NCBI RefSeq assembly: GCF_002127325.2
Contig: NC_035436.2
Coordinates: 19,715,020-19,779,019, forward strand
Length of the DNA: 64,000 nt
Source of the DNA: Helianthus annuus
Lineage: Eukaryota > Streptophyta > Magnoliopsida > Asterales > Asteraceae
Reading direction: 5' to 3'
Both the position numbers and the translations under genes were made by a program. Every line of letters begins with the position of its first letter. Position 1 is the first letter of the stretch. A model generated the notes under the pieces. It searched no databases, had not been told where the DNA came from, and was given only the letters and a program-made list of their open reading frames with translations. This document shows, piece by piece, positions 46,892 through 58,701 of this stretch.

Positions 46892-48842
46892 ATGGTGCTC
46901 AAAAAGGTAGGGTAAAGCATTGTTAGATGAAGAATTTTGATTTCGAATTTGTTATTTGACGAATTGAATTTCAGGTGCTTGTTCCAGTTGCTGTTGGAAC
47001 GGAGCCGATGGAGGCTGTGATTGTTATTGACGTGCTCCGTAGGGCTGGCGCTGATGTTACCGTCGCTTCCGTTACAAGCCAGCTTTGCGTCGATGCTGCC
47101 CGCGGTGTTACAATCGTCGCTGATGCTCTTATTTCTGCCTGTGTTGACACCGTTTTCGATCTTATTTCTATCCCTGTATGAATGCATGCTCTTCTTTCTT
47201 TCTTTCTTTCTTTCTTGCTTACTAGCTAATTAAAAATCTGTGTGTTTTGCAGTTGAAAACACAAAAGTCTAGTCTAGGGTTTCTCATTTTTGCTCAACCT
47301 AAAAGAAAACATTCATTTTCCCCCTAGTCTCCTCGATATGCTGATCATATTTGTTTGTTATTCTGTTTAATTTCCCTACGTACGTACAGGGAGGAATGCT
47401 AGGTACAGTTAATCTTAGAACTAATATGACCCTGTGGCGTATGCTGCGCGACCATGTTGAAGAAGGTCGAATATATGGTGCACTAAGTGAAGCTCCTGCT
47501 TTTTTACTTGGGAAGTGGGGTTTCTTGTGGAACTTAAAAGTATTATTATTATTATTAAGCTCACCTCCAAATATCTTTTTCTTAATTCTACTTGAAATGA
47601 AAACCACTACCTATATACTACATTTTTCTTTCTTTCTTTGTAGGCAACTTGCGCTCCATCTTCCATGGGGACGCTATCTTCTTATGCGATTGCGGTTGAT
47701 TCACGACTCCAGCTGGATGGAAAAGCTGTTACTAGTCAAGGCCTGGGAACCACCATGGAATACGCTCTTGCACTCGTTGAGCAGCTGTTTGGGACAGAGA
47801 AAGCTGATGAACTTTCTGGACTACGGGTTTGCTTTACTATCTTATTATACCCTTTATTTGTTACCTAGTGTCGATTGATCATCGGATCTGTATAATTTAC
47901 GTTTAGGTGTTTGTTGTATTATTGTGATCAGTTGATGCCTTTCGAGCCCAATAACACGTTCTTTCATACATGGCCGCAAAACTTATTTCAAAGGACATGC
48001 GGCACTCGACGACCCAAGGTGAGATTGCACTCTTCTGTAATTAAAGGTAACACAGTCTGTGGTCTGCTTTTGTTTTGGGTGACCAGCCTACTTTTTTGCC
48101 ATGATGATACTCTTTGAAAATTATGTTTCGCATCATCATTTGTCATAGAGAATCTCATATGCCACATCTTGATGTTTCTAGGTTCTATTATCTATTGTGG
48201 ATGGGTTGGAGGAGATGGAAGCTGTTATGATAATTGATGTTCTACGACGTGCAAAAGCCGAAGTTGTGGTGGCATCAGCTGCTGATAAACGTGAAGTTAT
48301 GGCTTCTCGTAAAGTAAGATTAGTTGCAGACATGCTCCATAGTGACGCTGTTGAACAATCATATGACCTAATCATGTGGCTTGTAAGTTTGTGTCTATTC
48401 TTAGTTTATAACCTGTTAGCAACGGTGTTTTGAGTAACGTCTTTTGGACCTACTTATAGGGGGTCCTTGGATTTGCTAGGGCCCGAGCAGTTGAAGACTC
48501 TGATGATGAAGCACTTCCCCATGAACTACTAAAGGTATTTATTTATTTATGACAAGTTTTCTGGTCAACCCAACAAATTACTTGCCTGATGCCTGTTGCT
48601 ATTATGTATGTATGTACTTAGGGGTATGGATTGATGAATGGTTTATCTATGTGTCTACTTAGGTGAGCCCTTTCACAGGACTATGCGAAACTCCAAGCAG
48701 CGTGATGGTTGCTGGTAAAGTTATCATCAGCAGAGGTCTCGGGACAACCTTGCTATTTTCATTGACCATAGTAGATCTATTGTTGGGTCGAGAGAAAGCA
48801 TTAGAGATTGCTAAGCTAATGCTAGTAGAGAATTTTCATTGA
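46892..48842 (+). CDS. DJ-1/PfpI-like protein with two tandem domains, catalytic Cys lost
   Basis: Eight exons, all ending in phase 0 at GT-AG introns: 46892-46906, 46975-47175, 47390-47539, 47644-47826, 47932-48018, 48182-48382, 48460-48534 and 48663-48842. They give about 363 residues without a stop. Domain 1 starts VLVPVAVGTEPMEAVIVIDV; domain 2 starts with DGLEEMEAVMIIDVLRRAKA. Both first domain exons have 67 codons, as expected from domain duplication in plant DJ-1 proteins. Family members use a nucleophile Cys in an AICAAPA-type turn. Here domain 1 reads ALSEAPA (Ser for Cys), and domain 2 has a 25-codon exon instead of about 50, which removes the turn. The Glu near the start of each domain is kept. 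It is probably soluble and catalytically dead: either a diverged paralogue or a young pseudogene. Intron 2 holds a (TTTC)n run. Confidence 0.75.
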
Positions 48843-49200
48843 ACATCAGCTTCCGATCTTGCTTAGAGTATAGTATGTCTAGTCTAGTCTTAGTTGCTGC
48901 TTGCATGTTTAACACGAAAGTTGGTTTTTCTTCTCATTTTCCTTAACTTTGTATCTACATGAAAGGTTTCTACTACATTGAGTTACCATTGATGGTATCA
49001 CTAAATTTGGAAAGAAAACCAAAAGAAATTAACTTAAGTTTTTTATTCTTTTAGTAATTATCAAAAATGTTTTTAATAATTCATCAAAAATTGGGTTAAT
49101 TCACTGTTGGGCCAGTTTGAGGCACTTATGTCCGTCTAAGATGCATTATAAGTAATAGTGAGGATGCCCGCGCGTTGCGACAGGCGTTCCGACTAATAAC
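48843..49200. other. Downstream flank of the DJ-1-like gene, no gene seen
   Basis: This T-rich stretch is plausibly the 3' untranslated region and terminator zone of the preceding gene. No clear AATAAA was seen. From about 49160 retroelement-like sequence begins with GCCCGCGCGTTGCGAC. Confidence 0.4.
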
Positions 49201-49209
49201 ACAGGAAAT

Positions 49210-49625
49210 TTCAGTCCTTGCAAGAATCTATGAAGCAACAACTTGAAATAAGCAATAAGATGCTTACCGCCCTCTCTAAAGATCGCGACTCTTCTCCATC
49301 TTGTCTTTAGTTCTGTCCACACACCACCAACCCAAACTCCACCACAACAACAAACACCACCACCCCAAACTCCACCACAACAGCAAACGCCACCACCTCA
49401 GCGCCCTAATAATCCCCGCCCTCCCGACATTTGACAGGTCTAATCCTTTGGGTTGGCTATTCCAAGCCAATAACTTCTTTGACTACCCCATACGACACGA
49501 TCAACGATTATCCCTCGCCGTTTTCTACTTTGTCGACTTGGTATAAACATCTAGCCAACACCCAATTACTTGGTACTTGGACCGGGGCACTAGAACTTCG
49601 CTTCGGCCCGTCTACACATGAGAAT
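49210..49625 (+). pseudogene. Retrotransposon gag fragment
   Basis: Frames on the plus strand give MKQQLEISNKMLTALSKDR, then a Pro/Gln-rich stretch of PPQTPPQQQ-type residues. A gag-type block follows: DRSNPLGWLFQANNFFDYP, RLSLAVFYF, then in another frame WYKHLANTQLLGTW and ALELRFGPSTHENH. This matches the layout of gypsy Gag proteins (coiled start, proline linker, capsid helix with a PLGW motif). Frameshifts and a stop after the proline part show it is dead. No LTR is visible at either end. Confidence 0.65.
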
Positions 49626-50052
49626 CACAAAGTCATAAAATCATGTAAAATTACATTTTTGTTTCCTTATAGTATACGTATGCACACAAACACACTAGGT
49701 TATAGACTCGTGTATTAAACGAGATTGTTTAATATAAATTATATAATCCTATAACATGTAAAAAAAAACAAGCTTTACATAACTGATTTATCTTGGTACA
49801 TATAACGACAATGGCAAAACAAACATGAGTTATATTATACTAGAGATAGAAATGAGGCGAGCAACCTTGGTTTTATTATAATATGTCACCGACTTGGATA
49901 TCAACTCTGATCAACAGAATTAAGATACAACAAGATACCCAAACCGATTATTATAGAAACCCTAAAAATATCTGAGTATAACACTACAATAACCAATCAG
50001 GCCAAGTGGAGAATCGGCCTGTGCACATGGCCCAAACCAATATAGGGCCCAA

Positions 50053-50054
<2 letters not shown>
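49626..50054. other. Intergenic remnant, no gene seen
   Basis: No frame or structured repeat was recognised. GGCCCAAACCAATATAGGGC just before the TA run resembles the GGCCCAA words common in plant LTRs, but no LTR ends are visible. Confidence 0.4.

Positions 50055-50125
<71 letters not shown>
50055..50125. repeat. (TA)n microsatellite
   Basis: About 70 bp of uninterrupted TA repeat adjoin the left end of the 4.2-kb TIR element. Similar shorter TA runs flank the other MITEs here. Confidence 0.95.
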
Positions 50126-50132
<7 letters not shown>

Positions 50133-50897
50133 GTTCATGCGAGAACCACTCTTATTGCGAGAACCATGAGAACCAATGTGAACATGGGGTATTATTGTAA
50201 TTAAATAGTGAATGTTCAAAAAAAAAACACGGACTTCAAATAATTCAACAAAAAGCGGACTTCAACAAAATACTATTTCATATTTAATTGTTTAGAATCA
50301 CGTCCGAACATTTAAAACTTGCACACTCTCTACAATCTCTGCACTTCGATTTCCATTAACAACCTCACCATATCATCGTACAATTTAGGGCACAAATTTA
50401 ACAAAATCATTCATCATCGGTTACCGATTGTTATTAAATTAAACAATTTAATAACCGTTTACAAAATCATTGATTACCATTGATCGACATGACCTAGCAA
50501 TCAGAAATCGTGTTCGTCTGAGTATTAATCGCTAGAAATCGTGTTCGTCTGAGTATTAATCGTTGATCGTCTATCTCTGCCAGATCTCAATTAGTCGTCA
50601 ATCACGCCATCTAACACTCGGTAAAGATTCGATTATTACCGGTAGATATATATTATAGTTTAAGTATCTGTTGTTATCAGTAATTAATTTTGATTTCTAT
50701 GATTGTGATTCAAGTCGTTGATTCGTTAAAAAGGTCAGTTATATTGATGAAAATGCGTATAGTGATTATGCGTATAGTGATTCAAGTCGTTGATTCGTTA
50801 AAAGTGCATAGTGAATATGTGCATAGTGCTTATGCACATATGCATATTTTGCCATATTAGTTTAAAAGGTCAGTTATTGATGAAAATGTGTATAATT

Positions 50898-53298
50898 ATG
50901 CACATGTGCATAATTTGCTAGAATAGGTTAATAAGGTCATTCCAGTTAAATTGTCCACGCCTGGTACGTGGAAACAAATTGCCAATATTTCCAACGATTT
51001 TGCAGGTTTGGGGGTGGATCTAATGTCGTTGTTTAAGCGGGCTCAGATTCTGGAAGGAAGTGTGGTTGGGTGACCAGTCGTTGTGCAGCAGGTACGCACT
51101 TTTATATGCGCTAGAAAGCCGCAAATCAGCGTGTTTACAAGAGCGGATGGGGGTAGAAATCGGCCAACTAATGCTGCATCTCCAATGGTCTAGGCTGCAA
51201 CTTAACCCGTCTGAACTGGCTGAGTTGTCGGACTTAACATATGCAGCGAATGCGGTCTCTTTTAAGGTAGGTCCAGACAGATGGATGTGGTCTCCAGAAT
51301 CCTCAGGGTTATTTATAGTTCGTAACATCAGGAAGATAATCGAAGAAAATTCGTTTCCGAATGATGGTTTCGGGTTCTTTTGGAACAGATGGGTGCCGCT
51401 AAAAATAAATTTATCGGTTTGGAGGCTTGTTTTGGATAGACTACCAACAACAACGAATCTTAGTAGAACGATGTTCTTTGATGTCACATGCAGTTACGGC
51501 AGGATAAAGAAATACAAGGAATAGGACAAGTAGACGAATGCACGATATGATGGATCTTATGTGATGGATGATAAGGGCGACAAGACAGTGGAAAACATTA
51601 ATGAAAGAAAGTTGGATAGAACGATGTTATATTGAAAATTATGGTTGTTTTTTGTATGATGGTTTACATGTTAGTTATTTTCTTTTAACGATAATTTATA
51701 TTTGTTTATTGGACGATGACAACTATGTGATCGTTAATTCCATAATTTGATGTAATATGGTATAGTATATGTTGGAAACGCACATGTGCATAAGGTGAAT
51801 TAGTATGCATAGTGGTGATATATGATGTGTTACCAGATGATTATATTCAGTTTACAACGTTTTCAAATGTTATATGGTGGTTGGTATAGTATATGTTAGA
51901 AACACACAAGTGTGTAATATTGTGGCATAAATGATTGTGTTGCCTATGCACATGTGCATATTTATATATTATGATGCATAGTGGTAATTCATGATGGTGT
52001 TTGGTATAGGATATGTAGTTTACAATGTTGTATGGTGTCTGGTATAATATATGTTGGAAATGCCCAGGCACATATTGATGTGATATAATGTGTGGCATAA
52101 ATTATGTTGGCAATGCACATGTGCATAATGTATACGTTGCAATGTATAATAGGTGGATTGAAAATGGAGTACATGCACTTAAAACTTAATGACATTAGAA
52201 ACAGTGAATCGACAGGTTTAGATGCTACGATTTCAATGTTGAAAATGCACGCGTTGGGTAATGCACATGTGCATGTGTTGAAACAGTGGACATATTGGTA
52301 ATTTATGTTAAATGGACATGAATAAAACAATGAATATTACACCGTTAAGTAGATAAACAATAAGTATAAACAATGAATGTAAACAAAAAAACAAGTGATA
52401 ATCAATATATAAGTAGTTGCGTGTGGAAAATCCAGTTGTTGTATCATAAGTGTTGTACATCATCACAATGTCCTCCTAGTGATTAAACGTTCTATTTAAA
52501 GTAGGGAATTCAGCATCAACATCAGTGCCAACCCCACCCATCTTGACCCGTCTTCACTCTGGTGTTTCTCAGCATGCCATAAGATGCATAAACTCCACCC
52601 ATGCCTTCCCGGTTGTCGGCTTGTTCTTCCATTTTTTTTTGTAGTTGTCCGCCACCCAATACCCTTTGTTTAATGCCATTTTGTACATAATTGGATAGTC
52701 ATCCATAAGGCACCTGTTCAGAATCCATACATAAACAGAATCCATACATCAATGACATGGTATAATTTTCAACATAATGCACATGTGCATATAAGTTAAT
52801 ACAATATCATTTACAATCAACATGATGCACATGTGCATATAATTTAATACAACATCATTTACAGTCAATATAATGCACATGTGCACATCATTTAATACAA
52901 TATCATTTACAAAAGTATAAACATCGTTTACAGTCAACATAATACCTTTAGTCACAAATCAACTGAATTGCAACTCTTGATGATCTGTATTTGTAGGTGC
53001 TGTACCAGTCAAAGTGTTGTAGACATAGAGTCAAGAGTCTGAATTTCAAACCCATGAAGGGTATGTCGACTTTCAACAGTTTTAGACATAGTTCTGTGAC
53101 TATCAACGGGATTGACAGCAGATGGACATAGTTTTGTGCCGCCGTGATATCATGCACATGTGCATTAACCAATGTGAGCATTTTTCAACATAATGCACTG
53201 AAAGTTTACGAAAGATGAGTATGTGTGTTATCAACATAATGCACATGTGCATGATCGGTGATGAGTATGGGTGTTATCAACATAATGCACATGTGCAT
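50898..53298. repeat. Dispersed 14-bp palindrome ATGCACATGTGCAT, nine full and two partial copies
   Basis: Full copies start at 50898, 51946, 52113, 52261, 52777, 52825, 53152, 53239 and 53285; partial copies are at 51779 and 52873. All lie inside the TIR element. Two pairs are about 48 bp apart within locally repeated text (ATCATTTACAATCAACAT and GAGTATGKGTGTTATCAACA types). The others stand alone in unlike flanks. Confidence 0.9.
50949..51524 (+). pseudogene. LINE reverse-transcriptase fragment (zinc-binding C-terminal region)
   Basis: A frame beginning TPGTWKQIANISNDFAG (about 50950-51050) shifts near 51055 into an open frame 51060-51524. That frame has the zf-RVT layout of plant LINE proteins: a Trp-rich block (DRWMWSPESSGLFIVRN), FFWNRWVPLKINLSVWRLVL and DRLPTTTNLSRT. 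The RT catalytic part is absent. It sits within the 4.2-kb TIR element and was probably picked up or inserted before that element last moved. Confidence 0.7.
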
Positions 53299-53814
53299 GA
53301 TCGTTGTATTGATCAATTAAATAAACAAAAAAAAACGAACAATGTTAACTAAACAATGATATAGGAACATAGAGTAATCAAGAAAATGTTAAACAAAAAA
53401 TGATACAGTAACATAGAGTAACCAAGCATGTAAAAAACTAGCAAAACAAACAAAGAACAATGATAAATAAACATTGATATAGGAACATAGAGTCATCAAA
53501 CATGTAAAAACTATTTATGTATATTACCTTTAGTCTCGTATTGTATAAATTGTAATTGTTGTTGGTCCAGATTTGTGGGTGTTGTAGTAGTCGATGTTGA
53601 AGTAGTGTCACCGGAAATTGAGTGTTTATCAGAAATTGAGTGTTCAGCGAAACTGGTAACAGAGTGGGTGTAATAAAAAAATATGTAATTTGTTGTAGTC
53701 ACTGGATAAATGATGTACTTGACTGAGTAATCGTATAAGGATGAGCCGAATTAGTTATCGAAGTGGTGACCTATGAGCAGATGTATGAATGTTACCTGAT
53801 GAGTTGTCGTCGTC

Positions 53815-54060
53815 AGAGTTGTCGTTGAAGGAGTTGTCACGGTGGTGGTGCGGTGGTGTCTCGGTGGTGATGCGGTGGTGTCTCGGTGGTGGCAGCGGTG
53901 ATGTATTAGCACTGATCGGCGGCGGATGTGTCGGCGGCGGCGGTTGTCATGGAAGTGGTAGCAGATAACGATTTGAAATACATAACCAAATTTGTTGAAG
54001 TAGTTGTCACAGTGGTGGTGCGGTGGTGTCTCGGTGGTTGCAGCAGTGATGTGTTAATGG
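53815..54060 (+). repeat. GGTGGTG-rich imperfect tandem repeat
   Basis: CACGGTGGTGGTGCGGTGGT with GTCTCGGTGGT words recurs at about 53835, 53865 and 54010. ATGTGTCGGCGGCGG-like stretches lie between. A larger unit of about 170 bp appears twice (53820-53960 and 53995-54115). No gene is supported. Confidence 0.6.
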
Positions 54061-54330
54061 TGATCGGCGGCAGATGTGCCGGCAGCGGCGACGGTTGTCA
54101 TGGGTGTGGTTGCAGTTACCGATTTGAAATACATCACCAGATTGAAGAACCAGATCGAGGAGAGGATACATAGCTGATTTGAAATATAGAACCAGATTGA
54201 GGAGAAGATATAGAACTGTTAGATGTAATTTCACTTTAATTACAAAAAATGCCATGTGTTCACACTGGTTCTCGCGGTTCTCGCAATAAAGGGTGGTTCC
54301 TAACGGATCTTTATCCTATATATATATATA

Positions 54331-54720
54331 GGGGGCTGCTAGAATGAGAACCACGCCGAGTTGTAAGAACCGCGAGAACCACATCATCCGGGTCGCCGTT
54401 TACCATGAGTTTTTTTTACAACTAGATGTGTGTATTATAAACACAGCCGTAAAAAAAAAAATTTAAACGCCGCGGCCGAGGGGGTAGTTTTTTACACCAC
54501 AAGTTTGGTGTTTTTAATTTTTTTTTTCTTTTTTCTTTTTTTTAAACCAAACTTGTCGTGTAAAAAACTACCCCCTCGGCCGCGGCGTTTAAATTTTTTT
54601 TTTTACGGCTGTGTTTATAATACACACATCTAGTTGTAAAAAAAAATCATGGTAAACGGCGACCCGGATGGTGGGGTTCTCGCGGTTCTTACAACTCGAG
54701 GTGGTTCTTATTTTAGCGCA

Positions 54721-54725
<5 letters not shown>
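54331..54725. mobile_element. Foldback MITE: near-perfect 180-bp inverted repeat with a 36-bp loop
   Basis: The left arm (54331-54509) and right arm (54546-54725) are inverse copies with few mismatches. For example ACTAGATGTGTGTATTATAA pairs with its inverse near 54610-54640, and GCCGCGGCCGAGGGGGTAGT with its inverse near 54568-54590. The outer ends carry the GAGAACC words of the neighbouring TIR family. RNA from it would form a long hairpin. Confidence 0.88.
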
Positions 54726-54751
<26 letters not shown>

Positions 54752-54755
<4 letters not shown>

Positions 54756-54975
54756 AAAGTATATCGTACATTACGGCTTAACGTGCTTCACGTACAACAA
54801 CGTGCGTGATTTGTTCTATAACATGCGTAATTAATGTTTTCAATATGCGTGATTTTTGTGTTTCAACATGCGTGATTTTGGATTTTTGAGTTATAACGTG
54901 CGTGATTTTAAAATGAACGTACATAATTATCTGTCGTACGTGATGTACGTTAAACTGTAATGTACGTTAACCTTC

Positions 54976-54990
<15 letters not shown>
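54752..54990. mobile_element. Small MITE with GTACATTACG-type inverted ends
   Basis: The left end TATCGTACATTACGGCTTAA with CGTGCTTCACGTAC and the inverted right end GTTAACGTACATTACAGTTT with AACGTACATCACGTACGAC are imperfect inverses. Between them the word CRTGCGTGATTT recurs about five times. TA and CT microsatellites flank it. Confidence 0.65.
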
Positions 54991-55023
<33 letters not shown>

Positions 55024-57589
55024 CTATATGGGTTAGGTTCATTTGTGAACCTTACCCCTATTTGTGAAGAAAACCAACACATCTTGGCCCTTGATTTAGT
55101 TTAATAATTAAAAGGGTAGGATTGTCATTAGACAATTAAACATTATTTATTATTTAAATTTAATAAAGATCAATTACCAGATATACATAACTACCCCTAG
55201 ATACTTGCGATCTAAACATCAGATCATAAATTTGGATTCATCTTTCATCTTTCACCCAAAAAACCCACGTCCATTCCATTTCCATCAAGGAACTACATCA
55301 TCATCTTCCATATCGATGATTTCATGATCTTTTTATTCAGTCCATTCTATTTCCATCATTGTTTCTTGAATTTTTTCCTACATAAATTAATATTATGTCA
55401 GACACAAACGATCATCCTAGTATTTCTGCAATTCCTCCAGTGCCCGAACCGACGAAAGAAGATCGTGTGTATACTACAACCGTTTAGCGTCAATGTTTTC
55501 TTTAAACATCATATTATATACGTTTATTGGATGTGTATTCACTTTCGTTGTTTGACGAAACTAGTTGCAGGATTCTCTTTGTATAACTATCGCCTTTAAT
55601 TATCCTTGCGATACTTGCATGATTCTCTTTGCTAAACTACTTTTAAAGGCAATAATTACCTAAAATTTATGCGTTAGTTTGCATAAATGGCGAAATCCGT
55701 GATAAACACCAAGCTTAAAGTTGTATATATAATGAAAGGATGAAAATGTAATTTGTATGGCGTGTGAGTGTGATGTTCTATTAAAAAATTGGTTCTTTTG
55801 ATTTTAAGTTATTACATGATTCAAATAAAATGTTTTGGATTGCTGCATGCATTTGTTGATTATTAAATTGTTATGTTGATGAAATACATATACGTATATT
55901 ACGATTACTATATGCATTTGTTGACTTGTTTTGACGGACTTTCTATCAACCATGTAGTTTTCTATGTTAATAGGTTTTGTTAATAACATTTGGCACATAG
56001 CAAATGATCTGTTTTCTTTCAACATCTCTTAGAGTTAATTATCCTGGTTGTTTCTGGGCTCTAGACATGTGTCTACAACTGGTACCTCAGTATGATATAA
56101 CCGTTCCATTCACTAGCAGTTTAGTAGCTTTCAATGTTAATATTACACATGTGTAAGGAAAATGCATTATACATACGCGTATGTATTGTACGTAATACGA
56201 TCTCAAATAACCTGCGAATAGGCCTCCAAATAAGTCGTCTTTAAATATAGTCATACAATGTTAATATTACACATGCGTAAGGAAAACTCATTATACATAC
56301 ATAACATGTGCTCTTTAGTGCAGATTAACATGTTATAATCATACAGCTTAACGATGTATTTTTTTTTACAAACCCCGTATGTACAAAAGGTGCTGATCGA
56401 TAACAAATGAATATGCGCAGCAACTGAAATTAACATCATCCGTTGTGGTTTATTTTGCTAGTTTTGGTGACCATACTACGTATGGTTTATTATGCTTTGT
56501 TTTGGTGGAGTTTTGTTAAATGTTTTTTTAGATAATGTTTAACCACCAAAACAAACACTAGACAAAATAAAACACTAGTGACTTGAGATCTATTTCTTTT
56601 TGTTGATTCTGGCATATTGATTAGCTTCATTCAGAATTCGTTCGTGGTGTATGTTCGCATCCGCTGTTATCAGCTTCACAGCAAACTTCTTCTAAGATGT
56701 GCTATTTTTTCTTCACTATCGCCATTTCAGTTAGGAATCTAGCGTCCCAATGCCCTTCAGTTATTCATTTATAACTCATATCTTTAATGCATTAATGCTT
56801 TCTATAAATTTATACAACCTGATATACTTATATTAATTTACGTGACCACGCACCCACACGTACAATCCGTGACTTGACTCGATCTTCGACCGCTTACACT
56901 TCATGATGAGAATTCATAGTTCTGTACAACCTGCAGACACCACGTACAATCACATCATTAGCAACCGGTGTCATCATACATAAAATTTAAACATGCATAA
57001 TTAGGTGTCAATATATCATGCTTTTGCTTATTTTAGTCCATTCAAACCACCCGCATTGGATTTCGGTGTCTACCTTCGACTTCCATCACAAGTATACCTG
57101 CATCCCCATTTCATTCTCAATAGGAAAACGGTTAGCATCATTAGATTTCATTCATACGAACATATCCATGTATACGCATAACAAGTCTCATACAATTGTG
57201 CATATAACTAAATTCCAATTCATGCATGCATACCCTTTCTATCCGTACATGTACTTACAATTTACATTCTATACAATATTACTTACAAGTCCTAAACACA
57301 CACATCTATACATGTAAATTGTATACACATAATTCTCCATATTTACGTGTTCATAGTCATACTCTCCTATGAGTCCCAATTACTTACTTACAATTAAACC
57401 CATACCTACGCGTATAACTTCTTATTTCATCTTTATGCATATTATCATCATGTAAGATTCCTTCTTACCTATACTTAATAGAAACTATTTCTTAACTACT
57501 TTCGACTCATTTACCGTAAACTAACCTTATTACTTCCATTGTCTCATACTTTCTCACACGATTCACAATAATCATCATACTACAATACA
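54991..57589. other. Repeat-rich AT DNA without a supported gene
   Basis: A MITE-like end GGGTTAGGTTCATTTGTGAA lies at about 55029, but no partner end was found. A possible short exon-like frame starts MSDTNDHPSISAIPPVPEP at 55395 and soon stops. A 43-bp word beginning CAATGTTAATATTACACATG occurs at 56132 and again at 56256. From about 56840 the DNA may already belong to the diverged LTR to the right. Confidence 0.45.
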
Positions 57590-58701
57590 TTTTACATCTA
57601 AAGTGTAAGTCAGGGATTCACTTACCTCGTGCGTCCGAGTTCAAGCATAGCTTCCGTGTTTATCCTTGGCCCGTTTCCCTTCCATGCTTGTGTCCATGTT
57701 GACATGACTCCTATCCGTACATGCTATCACATTCATCATAACATGATTAGCATACATGAGCATACATATCTTTTAATGAAGGTTTCTAGCCATATCATCT
57801 TATCAAACTAATTTCCCACTTGTAATTCATTCAAAACACATTCCTTATACAAATCTATTATCTAATACATCATCATCACATTCTACATACATTTATTCAT
57901 TATTAGCATACAATCTCACTTATCATTTTCTCCTAAGCATTTCATCAAACACCTGGTGCGCATATCACTTTCTAAGCATAATGTACAAGTGCTTTAAGCA
58001 TGTTCTTCCTTATTTCATCTTATGAACCATTACATTCAAGCAAAATCTCATAATCATAAATTCCACGTCAAGTTTATCTATCTTAGCCTATCATACAACA
58101 CCCTATACATCACAAGATCACACTATAACATCTTCAAGTTCATCATGATCATCATCTTCACACTCATGCAATGGGTTTTATTCTAAATCACCCAATTACT
58201 TGAAATTATTCATAACACGAGTTCTATTTGGTGTTTCTAACACCTCTACATGCTTAATTTCATATAAATTCATGGATATCATCAAATCTAAGTTTTTAGA
58301 CATACCTTATGATCCCCTTGTGAAGGTGATCGTTAATTCATGTTCGGTTGTGAATTTGGACTTCATTCCACCCTTCAATTTGAAGATTTATCAAGAACAA
58401 GGGTTTGAACCCTTGTTCTTCTTCTTCCTGATCGTCTCACGCACACACCAAGTGTGTGTGTGTGTTTTCCTTTATTTAATAAATCATGTTTCCCTTTTTA
58501 ACTGTTTTGGTCCCTCAAACTTCGTTTCAATTAGTAATGAGACTTACACTCATTATCTTGTTACTTATATACATGTCACCACTCGATTAATTATTCCTAG
58601 TCAACTTTTATTTACGGTTTCGCTTTTACCCCAAACGGTATTTTACCCGTTTCCTTTATATTAACCGAGTTTAAATTATCAAAACCCATTTTTGGGGTGT
58701 T

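Larger units (their letters stand above)
50126..54316. mobile_element. 4.2-kb TIR element of the GAGAACC family carrying foreign sequence
   Basis: The left end (50128-50200) has GCGAGAACCACTCTTATTGC, then GAGAACCATGAGAACCAATG and GTGAACATGG. The right end, inverted (54235-54316), has GGAACCACCCTTTATTGCGA, then GAACCGCGAGAACCAGTG and GTGAACACATGG. The TIRs are about 70 bp, imperfect and extend into AATTACAAT-like sequence. The interior holds a LINE fragment, eleven copies of a GCACATGTGC palindrome and GGTGGTG-rich repeats. No transposase was recognised. Flanking TA repeats hide any target duplication, so the superfamily is open. Confidence 0.7.

Noticed and set aside
47351..47878. 175-codon continuous frame over the DJ-1-like gene
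   Set aside because: It runs through two introns; family similarity follows the spliced exons in a different frame arrangement.
55324..55599. 91-codon frame on plus with hydrophobic stretches
   Set aside because: AT-rich Phe/Leu/Ile composition, no start context, next to MITE remnants; not convincing as a membrane protein.
58200..58664. 154-codon open frame on plus
   Set aside because: It falls in the diverged LTR, shows no domain and has a phenylalanine-rich composition typical of AT-rich noncoding DNA.
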